From contig NZ_CP038440.1 of assembly GCF_004683885.1 (NCBI RefSeq), forward strand, positions 151,001 through 215,000: DNA of 64,000 bases. The letters are read 5' to 3'. Positions 49,677 to 60,703 of this stretch are shown here, in pieces. Origin of the DNA: Brevundimonas sp. MF30-B. Lineage in GTDB: Bacteria > Pseudomonadota > Alphaproteobacteria > Caulobacterales > Caulobacteraceae. The translations under genes and the position numbers were made by a program. Position 1 is the first letter of the stretch; each line of letters opens with the position of its first letter. The notes beneath the pieces are model-generated. The model was not told where the DNA came from. It ran no database searches and saw only the letters and a list, made by a program, of their open reading frames with translations.

Positions 49677-49709
49677 ACTATATGTTTTATATATTATTTG
49701 TATACGTTT
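49677..49709 (-). promoter_or_regulatory. AT-rich promoter region of the ParD-like/map operon
   Basis: 33 bp almost free of GC in a GC-rich chromosome, with overlapping TATA-type boxes (minus strand: TATACAAATAATATATAAAAC). Several -10-like choices are possible, so the start site cannot be fixed. It may also serve the divergent queG gene. Confidence 0.45.
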
Positions 49710-50824
49710 CGACAGGCGACGCAAGGAGACGAGCGCAGCCCGCACGCTGCGCCATCACACCGCTTGGTCATTCGTGCTACTGCCCCGCCCGTGAGCGAGC
49801 GCCTGAAATCCTTCATTCGCGAGCGGGCTGCAGCGCTCGGCTTTGAGGCGTGCCGCTTCGCCTCGGCGGCCGCGCCGTGGGACGCCGGCGAGCGGCTGGC
49901 GCATTTCGTGGGCGAAGGCCGGCATGGCGACATGGGCTGGATGGAGACGACGCTGGAGCGGCGCGCCCACCCCACCGCCATGTGGCCCCAGGCGAAGACG
50001 GCGGTGGTGCTGGGCCTGAACTACGGGCCCGAGGCCGATCCCCTGCCGCAGATGGCCGATAGGTCGGCGGGCTATCTGTCGGTCTATGCGCGCGGCGACG
50101 ACTATCACGAGATCATCAAGGGCCGACTCAAGACCCTGGCGGGGCAAATGGCGGCCCGCACCGGCCAGGACGTGAAGGTCTTCGTCGACACCGCGCCCCT
50201 GATGGAGAAGCCTCTGGCCCAGCGCGCCGGCCTGGGCTGGCAGGGCAAGCACACCAATTTGCTGAGCCGCAAGCACGGCAACTGGCTGTTCCTCGGCTCC
50301 ATCCTGACCACGGCCGAGATCGAGCCGGATGTGCCCGAGGGCGAGCATTGCGGCTCGTGCACCGCCTGTCTGGACGCCTGTCCGACCGCCGCCTTTCCCG
50401 CGCCGTTCCAGCTGGATGCGCGGCGCTGCCTGTCCTACCTGACCATCGAGTTCGCCGGACCCTGGCCGGAAGAGTTTCGCGTGGCGACCGGCTCGCGCAT
50501 CTACGGCTGCGATGACTGCCTGGCGGTCTGCCCGTGGAACAAGTTCGCCTCGGGCGCACGCGAGGCCCGGCTGCACGCCCGCGAGGCCCTGAACGCGCCG
50601 CGCCTGGCGGACCTGCTGGCGCTGGACGACCCCGCCTTCCGCGCTCTGTTCGCCAAGAGCCCGGTCAAGCGCATCGGCCGCGACCGCTTCATCCGCAATG
50701 TGCTCTACGCCGCCGGCAATGCGGGCGATGCGGCGCTGATCGCGCCGGTGGACGCACTGCGGGGTGATCCGAACCCCGTGGTGCGCGACGCGGCCGACTG
50801 GGCGCTGAGCCGCCTCTCAGGATC

Positions 50825-51799
<975 letters not shown>

Positions 51800-51903
51800 C
51801 GGCGGGCGTCTCGGCTTGGAATGGGGGCGCGGCGGTTTGACCCGGTCCCGTGCGCGGCATAGGTATGCCCCCAACCCCTCAACGCCAAGGCCGCGTCACC
51901 AAA

Positions 51904-52155
51904 ATGCCGACCCGCTCAGCGCCCGTCCCCGCTCAGTCCCTCATTCCACCGCCCGAGCAGATCGTCGTCCCCACCAAGCGCGTGGCCTGCGACGGGGGCG
52001 GCGGCGCCCTCGGCCATCCGCTGGTCTATATGGACATGGGCGAGGACGACTTCGTGGAGTGCGCCTATTGCGACCGCCGCTTCGTCCTGGCCGCCGACGC
52101 GCACCCCGAGGACGAGTATCACGACCCTGCAGCCCGGCCACCCGAGGCGCACTGA
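51904..52155 (+). CDS. zinc-finger (zf-CHCC) domain protein
   Basis: 83 aa from ATG at 51904 (an ATG at 51865 would add 13 residues). Core CDGGGGALGHPLVYMDMGEDDFVECAYCDRRFVL gives the Cys-His-Cys-Cys pattern of the zf-CHCC family, related to NDUFS6 of mitochondrial complex I. In alphaproteobacteria such small proteins are common; a role in complex I is possible but unproved. Confidence 0.85.
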   Translation: MPTRSAPVPAQSLIPPPEQIVVPTKRVACDGGGGALGHPLVYMDMGEDDFVECAYCDRRFVLAADAHPEDEYHDPAARPPEAH

Positions 52156-52255
52156 ACCGCGTCTGACGCAGCCGTTACGACATTTGAGCCCGCGTTCTCC
52201 CCGCGGCGCCGTATAGAACCGTCTCGCCGCCCCCTCCCCGGCCGGAGACCTATCC

Positions 52256-52696
52256 ATGCGCTATCTGCACACCATGGTCCGCGTGACGGACATCGACGCC
52301 TCGCTGCGCTTCTACTGCGACCTGCTGGGTCTGCAGGAGGTGCGGCGCATGGAGAACGAGGCCGGGCGTTTCACCCTGGTCTTTCTGGCGGCGCCCAAGG
52401 ATCTGGACCGGTCGGCCGCTGAGCGTTCGCCCGAGGTGGAGCTGACGTTCAACTGGGACCCCGAGACCTATTCCGGCGGCCGCAACTTCGGCCACCTGGC
52501 CTACAAGGTCGACGACATCTACGCCGCCTGCCAGCGGCTGATGGATGGCGGTGTCACGATCAACCGTCCGCCGCGCGACGGCCGCATGGCCTTTGTGCGG
52601 TCGCCGGACGGCATTTCGGTCGAGCTGCTGCAGGAAGGCGAGCCTCTGGCTCCAGCCGAGCCCTGGGCCTCGATGGCGAACACGGGCGAATGGTGA
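52256..52696 (+). CDS. gloA: lactoylglutathione lyase (glyoxalase I)
   Basis: 146 aa VOC-fold enzyme. The four metal ligands are all visible: His5 (RYLHTMV), Glu in SPEVELTFNW, His in NFGHLAYKVDD and Glu in DGISVELLQEG. Converts the glutathione hemithioacetal of methylglyoxal to S-lactoylglutathione, a by-product control step for sugar catabolism. Overlaps the next gene by 7 bp. Confidence 0.94.
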   Translation: MRYLHTMVRVTDIDASLRFYCDLLGLQEVRRMENEAGRFTLVFLAAPKDLDRSAAERSPEVELTFNWDPETYSGGRNFGHLAYKVDDIYAACQRLMDGGVTINRPPRDGRMAFVRSPDGISVELLQEGEPLAPAEPWASMANTGEW

Positions 52697-53307
52697 GCCT
52701 GCGTCGTCTGGCGCCGTTGGCGCCGCTGGCCCTGCTGGCCGCCTGCGCCTCGACCACCGAGACTCACCCGTCGAGGACCGCGACCGAGCAAATTCTGGTC
52801 GCGCGCGCCGCCGATCGCGCGGTCGAGGGCCTGACCATCCCCGCGCCGATCTCGGCTCGGGTCTTCGTCGACGACGCCTATTTCCGCGCCGAGAACGCGC
52901 CGTACGCCGTCAGCGCCATCCGGGGCGCGCTTTCAGAGGCCGGCTATTCCCTGGCCAACAACCGCGACCAGGCCGACGTCATTTTCGAGCTGCGCGCCGG
53001 CGCCCTTTCGCTGGAGCAGATGCGGCGCGTCTTCGGCCTGCCGGAGATGCGGGTGCCGATCAACGACACCTTCAACATCGTCTCCCTGCCCGAGCTGTCG
53101 ATCTACAGCCACCGCGACCGCGTCGGCGTGGCCGAGTTTTCGGGCTTCATCTACGAAGCGAAGACAGGCGCTCCGCTGGGCGGCGTCACGCCGATGATCG
53201 GCCGATACCGCATCCGCAGCCACAAGCTGTTCATGATGTTCACCTTTGGACAGCAGGCGGCCCAGCCCGGAGAGCGCGAGCCCGGGTCGAGCTGGAAAGA
53301 GTTCTGA
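52690..53307 (+). CDS. hypothetical lipoprotein
   Basis: 205 aa. Signal ending LALLAAC gives a lipobox. The mature part has a TATEQILVARAADRAVEGL segment and a mixed alpha/beta body with a hydrophobic C-terminal stretch, resembling uncharacterised DUF-type (possibly DUF6655) lipoproteins. Membrane-anchored; function unknown. Coupled to gloA. Confidence 0.7.
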   Translation: MVSLRRLAPLAPLALLAACASTTETHPSRTATEQILVARAADRAVEGLTIPAPISARVFVDDAYFRAENAPYAVSAIRGALSEAGYSLANNRDQADVIFELRAGALSLEQMRRVFGLPEMRVPINDTFNIVSLPELSIYSHRDRVGVAEFSGFIYEAKTGAPLGGVTPMIGRYRIRSHKLFMMFTFGQQAAQPGEREPGSSWKEF

Positions 53308-53341
53308 TCGAAGGCGGCTGACGTGAAGCGATCCGCCTCCT

Positions 53342-56263
53342 ATGTTCGCCGCCATGACCGACGCCGCATCCGAATCCGCTGACCGCACCCTGACGCAGGA
53401 CGGCCCGCCGCTGCGGCTGTGGATGATCGACGCCTCGGCCTATATCTTCCGCGCCTATCACGCCCTGCCGCCCCTGACGCGCAAGTCTGACGGCCTGCCG
53501 GTCGGGGCGGTCCAGGGCTACTGCAACATGCTGTGGAAGCTGCTCAAGGACATGAAGGGCGAGGACGGGCCGACCCATCTGGTCGCCATCTTCGACCATT
53601 CCGAGAAGACGTTCAGGAACACCCTGTACGATCAGTACAAGGCCCACCGCCCGCCGCCGCCCGAGGACCTCGTGCCGCAGTTCCCGATGGTGCGAGAGGC
53701 GACGGCGGCCTTTGGCGTCCATTGCGTCGAACTGCCCGGCTATGAGGCCGACGACCTGATCGCCACCTATGCCTGCAAGGCCCGCGACGCCGGCGGCGAG
53801 GCCGTCATCGTCTCATCCGACAAAGACCTGATGCAGCTGATCGGGCCGACGGTGGTCATGTACGACCCGATGAAGGACCGACGACTGGGCGAAGAGGCGG
53901 TGATGGAGAAGTTCGGCGTGACGCCGGACAAGATGGTCGATCTTCAAGCCCTGATCGGCGACAGCGTCGACAACGTGCCCGGCGCGCCCGGCATCGGACC
54001 CAAGACCGCCGCCCAGCTTCTGGACGAATACGGCGACCTCGATACGCTGCTGGCGCGCGCCGAAGAGATCAAACAGCCCAAGCGGCGTCAGACCCTGATC
54101 GACTTCGCCGACCAGATCCGCCTGTCGCGCGAACTAGTCCGGCTGACCTGCGATGCGCCGGCGCCGGAGGCCATCGACGACTTCGTCGTGCGCGACCCCG
54201 ATCCCGAGACCCTGGGCGCCTTCCTGGAGAAGATGGAGTTCCGAGGCCTCAGCCGTCGGGTGGGCGACGGCAAGGCCCCTGCGCGCGAGGGCTCGGCCTT
54301 CGTGCGTCAGCCCACGGCCCCCGTTCTGACGCCGCGCTACGCCCCCGCCGAGGTGGCGACGCCGGCCGAGCCGCAGTCCTTCGACCATGACGCCTATGAG
54401 TGCGTGCAGACCCTCGAGGCGCTGGACGCCTGGATCGAGCGGGCGCGGGCGGCGGGCGTGGTCGGCTTCGACACCGAGACTGACGCCCTGTCGGCCACCC
54501 ACGCCGGCCTGTGCGGCGTGTCCCTGGCCGTCGGGCCCAATCAGGCCTGCTATATCCCGCTGACCCATGAAGCCGAGCCTACCGGCGACGGCGGCCTGGA
54601 TTTCGGCGGGGACGTCAACGCGGACGGCGGCGGCTGCGCGCCGGTCCTGACCCAGATCGACAAGGCCGAGGCCCTGGCCCGGCTCAAGACCCTGCTTGAG
54701 GACCCGTCGGTCCTGAAGGTGGGGCAGAACATCAAATACGACCTCGCCGTCATGGCCCGGCGCGGCATCCGCGTGTCGCCGATCGAGGACACCATGTTGG
54801 TGTCGTATGTGCTGGAAGGCGGGCTCCACGGCCACGGCATGGACGAACTGGCCCGTCTGCACCTGGGTCACGAGCCGATCACCTTCAAATCGGTGGCCGG
54901 GACCGGCAAGAGCCAGAAGAGCTTCAAGCACGTCGAGCTGAAGCCGGCGACGGGCTACGCCGCCGAGGACGCCGACGTGACCCTGCGCCTGTGGCGGCTG
55001 CTGCGGCCACGCCTGGCCGCCGAAGGGCTGACCACCGTCTATGAGACGCTGGAGCGGGGAATGCCCGCCGTCCTGGCGGACATGGAGCTGGCCGGCATCC
55101 GCGTGGACCCCGAGCGTCTGCGCCGCCTGTCATCGGAGTTCGGGCTGAAGATGGCCGAGCTGGAGGCCAAGGCCCACGAACTGGCCGGCCGGCCGTTCAA
55201 CGTCGGCTCACCGCGCCAGATCGGCGAGATACTGTTCGGCGAGCTGAGCCTGCCCGGCGGCAAGAAGACCGCCTCCGGCCAGTGGGGCACCGACGCCTCG
55301 GTGCTGGAAGACCTGGCCCTGACCCACGACCTGCCGCGCGCCATCCTGGACTGGCGCCAGCTCTCCAAGTTGAAGGGCACATACACCGACGCCCTGTCGG
55401 CGGCGGCCGATCCAAAGACCGATCGGGTCCACACCTCCTATCAGCTGGCGGCCGCCACGACGGGCCGCCTGGCCTCCTCTGATCCCAACCTTCAGAACAT
55501 CCCGATCCGCACCGAGACGGGCCGTCAGATCCGCCAGGCCTTCATCGCCGCGCCCGGCCATGTGCTGATCTCGGCCGACTACAGCCAGATCGAGCTGCGC
55601 CTTCTGGCCCACATCGGCGACATCCCCGAGTTGAAGCGCGCCTTCAAGGCTGGGCTCGACATTCACGCCGCGACCGCTAGCGAGATGTTCGGCGTGCCGG
55701 TCGAGGGCATGCCGGCCGAGACGCGCCGCCGCGCCAAGGCCATCAACTTCGGCATCGTCTACGGCATCTCCGCCTTCGGCCTGGCAAACCAGCTGGGCAT
55801 CGATCAGGGCGAGGCCGGGGCCTATATCAAGACCTATTTCGAGCGCTTCCCCGGCATCCGAGAATACATGGACCGCACCCGCGCGGAGGTGCGCCAGGCG
55901 GGCTTCGTCTCGACCCTCTTCGGCCGCAAGATCCACATTCCGGCGATCCACTCCAAGTCGGGCGCCGAGCGTCAGTTCGGCGAGCGGGCGGCCATCAACG
56001 CCCCGATCCAGGGCGCGGCCGCCGATATCATCCGCCGCGCCATGATCCGCATGCCCGGCGCGCTGCGAGACGCGGGCCTTCAGACCCGCATGCTGCTTCA
56101 GGTCCACGACGAACTGGTGTTCGAGGCTCCCGAGGCCGAGGCCGAGGCGGCGCGCGTATTGATCCGCCGCGTCATGGAGACCGCCGCCGAACCGGCTGTG
56201 GCGCTCAGCGTGCCGCTGGAGGTCGAAGCCAAGGCCGCCGCCAACTGGGACGAGGCCCACTGA
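53342..56263 (+). CDS. polA: DNA polymerase I
   Basis: 973 aa (an ATG 12 bp on is an alternative start; neither has a clear ribosome binding site). 5'-3' exonuclease domain (MIDASAYIFRAYHALPPL, IVSSDKDLMQL, GDSVDNVPGAPGIGPKTAA), 3'-5' exonuclease with DTET (GFDTETDALS) and YAAEDADVTLRLW, then the polymerase with SADYSQIELRLLAHI (motif A), RRRAKAINFGIVYG (motif B) and LLQVHDELVFE (motif C). All three domains look active. Confidence 0.97.
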   Translation: MFAAMTDAASESADRTLTQDGPPLRLWMIDASAYIFRAYHALPPLTRKSDGLPVGAVQGYCNMLWKLLKDMKGEDGPTHLVAIFDHSEKTFRNTLYDQYKAHRPPPPEDLVPQFPMVREATAAFGVHCVELPGYEADDLIATYACKARDAGGEAVIVSSDKDLMQLIGPTVVMYDPMKDRRLGEEAVMEKFGVTPDKMVDLQALIGDSVDNVPGAPGIGPKTAAQLLDEYGDLDTLLARAEEIKQPKRRQTLIDFADQIRLSRELVRLTCDAPAPEAIDDFVVRDPDPETLGAFLEKMEFRGLSRRVGDGKAPAREGSAFVRQPTAPVLTPRYAPAEVATPAEPQSFDHDAYECVQTLEALDAWIERARAAGVVGFDTETDALSATHAGLCGVSLAVGPNQACYIPLTHEAEPTGDGGLDFGGDVNADGGGCAPVLTQIDKAEALARLKTLLEDPSVLKVGQNIKYDLAVMARRGIRVSPIEDTMLVSYVLEGGLHGHGMDELARLHLGHEPITFKSVAGTGKSQKSFKHVELKPATGYAAEDADVTLRLWRLLRPRLAAEGLTTVYETLERGMPAVLADMELAGIRVDPERLRRLSSEFGLKMAELEAKAHELAGRPFNVGSPRQIGEILFGELSLPGGKKTASGQWGTDASVLEDLALTHDLPRAILDWRQLSKLKGTYTDALSAAADPKTDRVHTSYQLAAATTGRLASSDPNLQNIPIRTETGRQIRQAFIAAPGHVLISADYSQIELRLLAHIGDIPELKRAFKAGLDIHAATASEMFGVPVEGMPAETRRRAKAINFGIVYGISAFGLANQLGIDQGEAGAYIKTYFERFPGIREYMDRTRAEVRQAGFVSTLFGRKIHIPAIHSKSGAERQFGERAAINAPIQGAAADIIRRAMIRMPGALRDAGLQTRMLLQVHDELVFEAPEAEAEAARVLIRRVMETAAEPAVALSVPLEVEAKAAANWDEAH

Positions 56264-56265
56264 TC

Positions 56266-56586
56266 ATGACCGACGCCTTCACCCCCGACCCCGACATCCG
56301 CGACGACCGCGAGGCCAAGCGCTACGCCCTGGACATCGACGGCCAGACCGCCGTGGTCATGTACAACGAGGCCGGCGGCGGCCTGATGATCACCGAGACC
56401 CTCGTGCCCGTTCCGCTGGAAGGCCGGGGCATAGCCAGCCGCATGGCGCGGCATGTGCTGGGCGACATTCGTCAACGTGGCCTGCTGGTCCTGCCGACCT
56501 GCCCGTTCTTTGCGGGTTATCTGCAGAAGCACCCCGAGTGGACGGACATCGTCCACCCGACCTATCGGATCATACTGGGTCTTTAG
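56266..56586 (+). CDS. small GNAT-like acetyltransferase (YjdJ/Acetyltransf_CG type)
   Basis: 106 aa. Contains YALDIDGQTAVVMY, ITETLVPVPLEGRGIASRMARHVL (acetyl-CoA loop) and the final VHPTYRIILGL. Two bases after polA, so co-transcribed. Substrate unknown. Confidence 0.85.
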   Translation: MTDAFTPDPDIRDDREAKRYALDIDGQTAVVMYNEAGGGLMITETLVPVPLEGRGIASRMARHVLGDIRQRGLLVLPTCPFFAGYLQKHPEWTDIVHPTYRIILGL

Positions 56587-56596
56587 GCCTGGGTTG

Positions 56597-57874
56597 CTAG
56601 TTGGTCAGACGCGTGGGTCCGCCGCCCGTCGCACGATTGCCCACGCCTCCTGGCACTGGGACCGAAGACGAGGCGTAGTCGGCGTTGATCGCCAGGCGCC
56701 GGCCGCCCTCGACCCGCAGCTCACGAGATACGACGACCGTCCACGGCGTCGTATCATTCGAATTCTGCCCGCCCGGCACGATTAGACGTGTGCCTGGCGC
56801 ATAGACCACGCCCTCAAGCCGCTCGATATTGTTGAAGTCCAGCTTGAAGTCGGCCGTGCGCGCAGGGTCGATGGCCAACACGAAGCCTGCCCAACCCTGA
56901 AGCTCGAGCAGGCCGCCCTGGTTGCCGGTCAGCGACAACCGATCAACCCGGCCGTCGGAGAAATCGACCTTCACGTCCTTCCAGAAGACCAGAGTTACGT
57001 TGTCGCCCTCGATCTTGGCGTTTTTCTTCAGCTGAAGCTCGCCGGACTTGAAGTGATGCACACCAGGCATGAAGCGCAGAGTGCCGTTCTCGATGTCGAA
57101 ATGGCGGCAGTGAACGCCCGGCAAGACCGGCCAAACCTGAGCGGCCTTGTCCACCTTCACAGACGTAACCCCGGTGCACAGCGCCGGCGGTCCGCCCGCA
57201 AAAACACCGGCGAGGGGATCCGGCACCAGCGGCGCGTTCGATCCCGTCTGGCCAGAGGCCCCTCCGCCCTTGATCTTGCCGGACGCCTGGACCGCGGCGG
57301 CGTCGATCAACCCTTTTGGGTCCAACTGAATGTCGCGGTTGGAGTGGGTCAGGCAGGAGCGTGCGACGATCTCGCCGTCCTTCATGTGCAGGGCGTTGCC
57401 GCTGCTTTCGCTGAGCATCAGCACGCACAAGGGCGTGGCGCCAAGCTGTTCGGCGATGGCCTCGGCCTTGATGACGAATCCGCCGGGCGGCAGCATGTTG
57501 CCGAAGAACGATGTACGGCGCGCCACAAGGCTGACCTTGACGCCCGACCGGCCGTCGCGCGCCTCGATGAATTGGAAGTCAGCGGATTCGAGCGTCGCCG
57601 TCAGGTCCTTGGCCTGCTCCATCGTTCCGGCCCTGGCCCGCGTGAGCAGCTGTTCGTTGGCGCCGATGCGCATCTGGCCGGCCGTGTTCAGGGCGGCCGT
57701 GTCGGCCAGCTCCTGAAGTCTGCCGCGATCGTTCGTGAGCGAGCGCAGTTCGACCGCCACCAGCACGATCAGGATCAAGGCGGGGACGGACAGCCCGAAG
57801 ATCAGCGCAACCGAGCCCTCGGTGCGGCGGCCAAGGCGACACAAGAGGGCGGCGAGATGGCTCGTCATGGGCAT
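56597..57874 (-). CDS. TadE/TadG-like pilus-associated membrane protein
   Basis: 425 aa. One N-terminal membrane helix (VALIFGLSVPALILIVLVAVE) with a preceding RTEGS and a following TAALNTAG segment, the Flp-pilus TadG pattern. The rest is extracytoplasmic, with a beta-rich region rich in Asp and Gly (DGRVDRLSLTGNQGGLLELQGWAGFVLA). No other tad genes are nearby. Convergent with the gene at 56266 with ten bases between. Confidence 0.75.
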   Translation of the reverse strand: MPMTSHLAALLCRLGRRTEGSVALIFGLSVPALILIVLVAVELRSLTNDRGRLQELADTAALNTAGQMRIGANEQLLTRARAGTMEQAKDLTATLESADFQFIEARDGRSGVKVSLVARRTSFFGNMLPPGGFVIKAEAIAEQLGATPLCVLMLSESSGNALHMKDGEIVARSCLTHSNRDIQLDPKGLIDAAAVQASGKIKGGGASGQTGSNAPLVPDPLAGVFAGGPPALCTGVTSVKVDKAAQVWPVLPGVHCRHFDIENGTLRFMPGVHHFKSGELQLKKNAKIEGDNVTLVFWKDVKVDFSDGRVDRLSLTGNQGGLLELQGWAGFVLAIDPARTADFKLDFNNIERLEGVVYAPGTRLIVPGGQNSNDTTPWTVVVSRELRVEGGRRLAINADYASSSVPVPGGVGNRATGGGPTRLTN

Positions 57875-57980
57875 CCGACGCTTACGAGAACAGTCGTCTT
57901 TCTAAGCCACGGAAAATGAACAATTCCCTCCCGCCACTGCGAAACTTGACCGAATTCAGGCGTCGTGCGCTAAGAGCGCG

Positions 57981-59168
57981 ATGATGGCTCAGACTTTCGA
58001 CGTGCTGATTGTCGGCGCAGGAGCGGCCGGCATGATGTGCGCCATCGAGGCCGGCCGTCGCGGCCGCCGAGTGCGCATCGTGGACCACGCCCGCGCGCCG
58101 GGCGAGAAGATCCGGATCTCCGGCGGCGGCCGGTGCAACTTCACGAACCTTGGGACCGGGCCCGCGAATTTTCTGGGTGAGAACCCGCGCTTCGCCACTT
58201 CGGCCCTGCGCCGCTACACACCACGCGATTTCATCGCCAAACTCGATAAGGCGGGGGTCGCCTGGCACGAGAAGACGCTAGGACAACTGTTTTGCGATGA
58301 CAGCGCGCGCCAGATCGTCGATCTGCTGACAAGCGAGATGAGGCAGGCGGGCGCGACATTGAGCTTGTCGACCGGCGTTCAGTCGCTGGATCGACGCGGC
58401 GAGCGCTGGCGGGTCGTGTTGTCCGATGGCTCTGCAGTCGAAGCCGCTTCACTGGTCATCGCGACAGGCGGGAAATCGATCCCGAAGATGGGCGCCACCG
58501 GCTGGGCCTATGAAACGGCGCGCGCCCTCGGTTTGACCGTGACCGAGACTCGTCCAGCACTGGTTCCGCTGACCTTCGAGCCTGGCTTGCTGGAGCAGAC
58601 TCGCACGCTGGCGGGCGTCGCGGTCGACGCCGTCGCCGCTCACGGCCGGACGCGATTCCGCGAAGGCCTGCTGTTCACCCATCGCGGTCTGAGCGGGCCG
58701 TCGATCCTGCAGATCTCCAGCTACTGGCGCGAAGGCGAGGCGGTCACTGTCAACCTGGCCCCGGACATCGATCTGTTCGACGCCCTGCGCAAGGCCAAGG
58801 CGACCAACGGCCGGCAGGCGGTGCACACCGCGCTGGCCACGCACGTGCCGCGCCGGCTGGCGGAGTGGGTGGCGGAGCGCGAAGGGATGGCCGGCAATCT
58901 GGCGGATCAGTCCGACAAGGCGCTGCGCCGGCTTGAGACGGCGGTCAACGCCTGGACGCTCAAGCCGGTCGGTTCCGAAGGATACCGCACCGCCGAAGTC
59001 ACTCTGGGCGGCGTGGCCACCGCAGACCTGGATCAGCAGACACTGCAGGCCAAGCGTCAGCCTGGGCTGTTCGTGATCGGCGAAGCGGTCGACATGACCG
59101 GCTGGCTGGGCGGTTATAATTTCCAGTGGGCCTGGGCCTCGGGCTGGGCCGCCGGCCAGTCCTGCTGA
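57981..59168 (+). CDS. FAD-dependent oxidoreductase, HI0933/YhiN family
   Basis: 395 aa. FAD motif VLIVGAGAAGMMCAIEAGRRG, the family stretch KIRISGGGRCNFTNL, and C-terminal EAVDMTGWLGGYNFQWAWASGWAAG. Family members are of unclear function, probably reductases. Single gene; the start at 57981 could be one codon later. No gene is seen in the 260 bp that follow. Confidence 0.9.
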   Translation: MMAQTFDVLIVGAGAAGMMCAIEAGRRGRRVRIVDHARAPGEKIRISGGGRCNFTNLGTGPANFLGENPRFATSALRRYTPRDFIAKLDKAGVAWHEKTLGQLFCDDSARQIVDLLTSEMRQAGATLSLSTGVQSLDRRGERWRVVLSDGSAVEAASLVIATGGKSIPKMGATGWAYETARALGLTVTETRPALVPLTFEPGLLEQTRTLAGVAVDAVAAHGRTRFREGLLFTHRGLSGPSILQISSYWREGEAVTVNLAPDIDLFDALRKAKATNGRQAVHTALATHVPRRLAEWVAEREGMAGNLADQSDKALRRLETAVNAWTLKPVGSEGYRTAEVTLGGVATADLDQQTLQAKRQPGLFVIGEAVDMTGWLGGYNFQWAWASGWAAGQSC

Positions 59169-59428
59169 GCCGCGACTTTCTGACGCGCGCCATGATGGCG
59201 CCTTGATCTGAAGAACTCCGATTTGCGAGTGTGCCTAGCGCCTTGGTCGGGGCCAGAGCTTCCTGCTTGCCGCGATCATGGAGCCGGGCGCGCCCCGACC
59301 GTCAAGCTGGCCCAATCCGGCTGGTCGCGGGCCGCCCACCTCCCTCACGCAACTTGCGACGCCACGACGCATTTCCGCCGCTGGAGCCAGGTCTCATCTG
59401 CGAGGCTTGAGCCAAGGAAAGGCGACCC

Positions 59429-59764
59429 ATGCCCCTGTTGATGTGTCCCAACGACAATGCGCCGATGCAGACCCTAGATCGATCCGGGGTCCAGTTCGAC
59501 ATGTGCCCGACCTGCCGCGGGGTCTGGCTAGATCGTGGTGAGCTGGAAAAGCTGATGGCCTCGGCGACCGAGGACGGTCGCGCCTCGGCGCCAGCCGCCC
59601 AGCCGATCCCCGCGCCCTATCCGCCGGCACAGCCCCATGCCCAGCCTTGGGGCGCGCCTCAGGGCTATCGCGACGATCGCCGCTACAAGGACGAGCGCTA
59701 TCGGGACGATGAGTACCGCTACAAGAAGAAGAAGCGCGACAGCATTTTCGACATCTTCGACTGA
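59429..59764 (+). CDS. zf-TFIIB domain protein
   Basis: 111 aa. N-terminal zinc finger CPNDNAPMQTLDRSGVQFDMCPTCRGVWLDRGELEKL (CxxxC-type and CPxC), then a Pro/Ala linker and a basic tail (RYKDERYRDDEYRYKKKKRDS). Common small alphaproteobacterial protein of unknown function. Terminator follows. Confidence 0.87.
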   Translation: MPLLMCPNDNAPMQTLDRSGVQFDMCPTCRGVWLDRGELEKLMASATEDGRASAPAAQPIPAPYPPAQPHAQPWGAPQGYRDDRRYKDERYRDDEYRYKKKKRDSIFDIFD

Positions 59765-59780
59765 CCGGTCGCGGATGCAA

Positions 59781-59811
59781 AAAGGGCCCCGGCGGATCGC
59801 CGGGGCCCTTT
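59781..59811. terminator. bidirectional terminator
   Basis: A perfect 14-bp stem (AAAGGGCCCCGGCG / CGCCGGGGCCCTTT) with a GAT loop, between convergent genes (zf-TFIIB plus, BI-1 minus). A- and T-runs flank both sides. Confidence 0.9.
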
Positions 59812-59833
59812 CCGTTTGCGGGTCGCGCCGCGC

Positions 59834-60580
59834 CTATTCGCGCTGGCCTAAGAAGGCCAGGAGGAATTGGAACAGATTGATGAAGTTGATGAACAGGCTC
59901 AGCGCACCGAAGCCGGTCGCCACGCCCATCGCCGCCTGGTCGCCGCCCAGGGCGTAATAAGTCATCTTCAGGCGCTGGGTGTCATAGGCGATCAGGCCCG
60001 AGAACAGCAGCACGCCCACGCCCGAGATGATCAGGTACATGACGCCCGACTGGATGAACATGTTGACCACCATGGCGATGATCAGTCCGATCACGCCCAT
60101 GATCAGGAAGGTGCCCATGCCCGTCAGGTTCTTCTTGGTCGTATAGCCGAACAGGCTCAGGCCGCCGAAGGCCGCTGCCGTCACCAGGAAGGTCGAGGCC
60201 ACCGAGGTGCCCGTATAGCGCAGGAAGACGATGCCCAGGCCCGCGCCGATCGTGGCGACCACGGCCCAGTACAGCAGGTTCACCCCGCCGGCCGTCGGGT
60301 TCTTCATGAAGAACATCGAGCCGAACAGCATGACCAGCGGCGAAAATTGCACGATCATGCCGAGCGGCGTCAGGGCCACGCGGCCGTCCGGCTGCAGGCT
60401 GAACAGATACTGCTGCACCTCGGGCACGTTTCCGGTGAGATAGGCCAGACCCGCAGCGACCAGCAGGCCGATCGCCAGCTTGTTGTATATGCCCAGCATG
60501 AAGGCGCGCAGGCCCGCGTCCACCGACATGTCGGCGGTCTGCGGAAGCGGCCGGGCGTAGCCGTTATTGAAGTCGCTCAT
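59834..60580 (-). CDS. Bax inhibitor-1/YbhL family membrane protein
   Basis: 248 aa from ATG at 60580 with AAGGAGA upstream; the open frame to 61249 is a shadow on the opposite strand's gene. Seven predicted membrane segments, typical UPF0005/BI-1 motifs such as ASTFLVTAAAFGGLSLFGYTTKKNL and SGLIAYDTQRLK with its Asp. BI-1 proteins conduct or leak calcium in response to pH in some bacteria; bacterial role uncertain. Confidence 0.92.
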   Translation of the reverse strand: MSDFNNGYARPLPQTADMSVDAGLRAFMLGIYNKLAIGLLVAAGLAYLTGNVPEVQQYLFSLQPDGRVALTPLGMIVQFSPLVMLFGSMFFMKNPTAGGVNLLYWAVVATIGAGLGIVFLRYTGTSVASTFLVTAAAFGGLSLFGYTTKKNLTGMGTFLIMGVIGLIIAMVVNMFIQSGVMYLIISGVGVLLFSGLIAYDTQRLKMTYYALGGDQAAMGVATGFGALSLFINFINLFQFLLAFLGQRE

Positions 60581-60703
60581 GGCGATATCGTCTCCTTGTC
60601 CGGGAAGGCTCCCGGGTCTTGCTCGAAATATCGGTCCGAGCGACCGCTCATGCAAGCGCAACGGCCCTTTCAGCACCTGGTTTCGCCCGCTACCAAGGGT
60701 CGC

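Noticed and set aside
59169..59428. a gene in the 260-bp gap before the zf-TFIIB gene
   Set aside because: Only a short ORF (59223-59441) overlapping the next gene, with no RBS or recognisable content.
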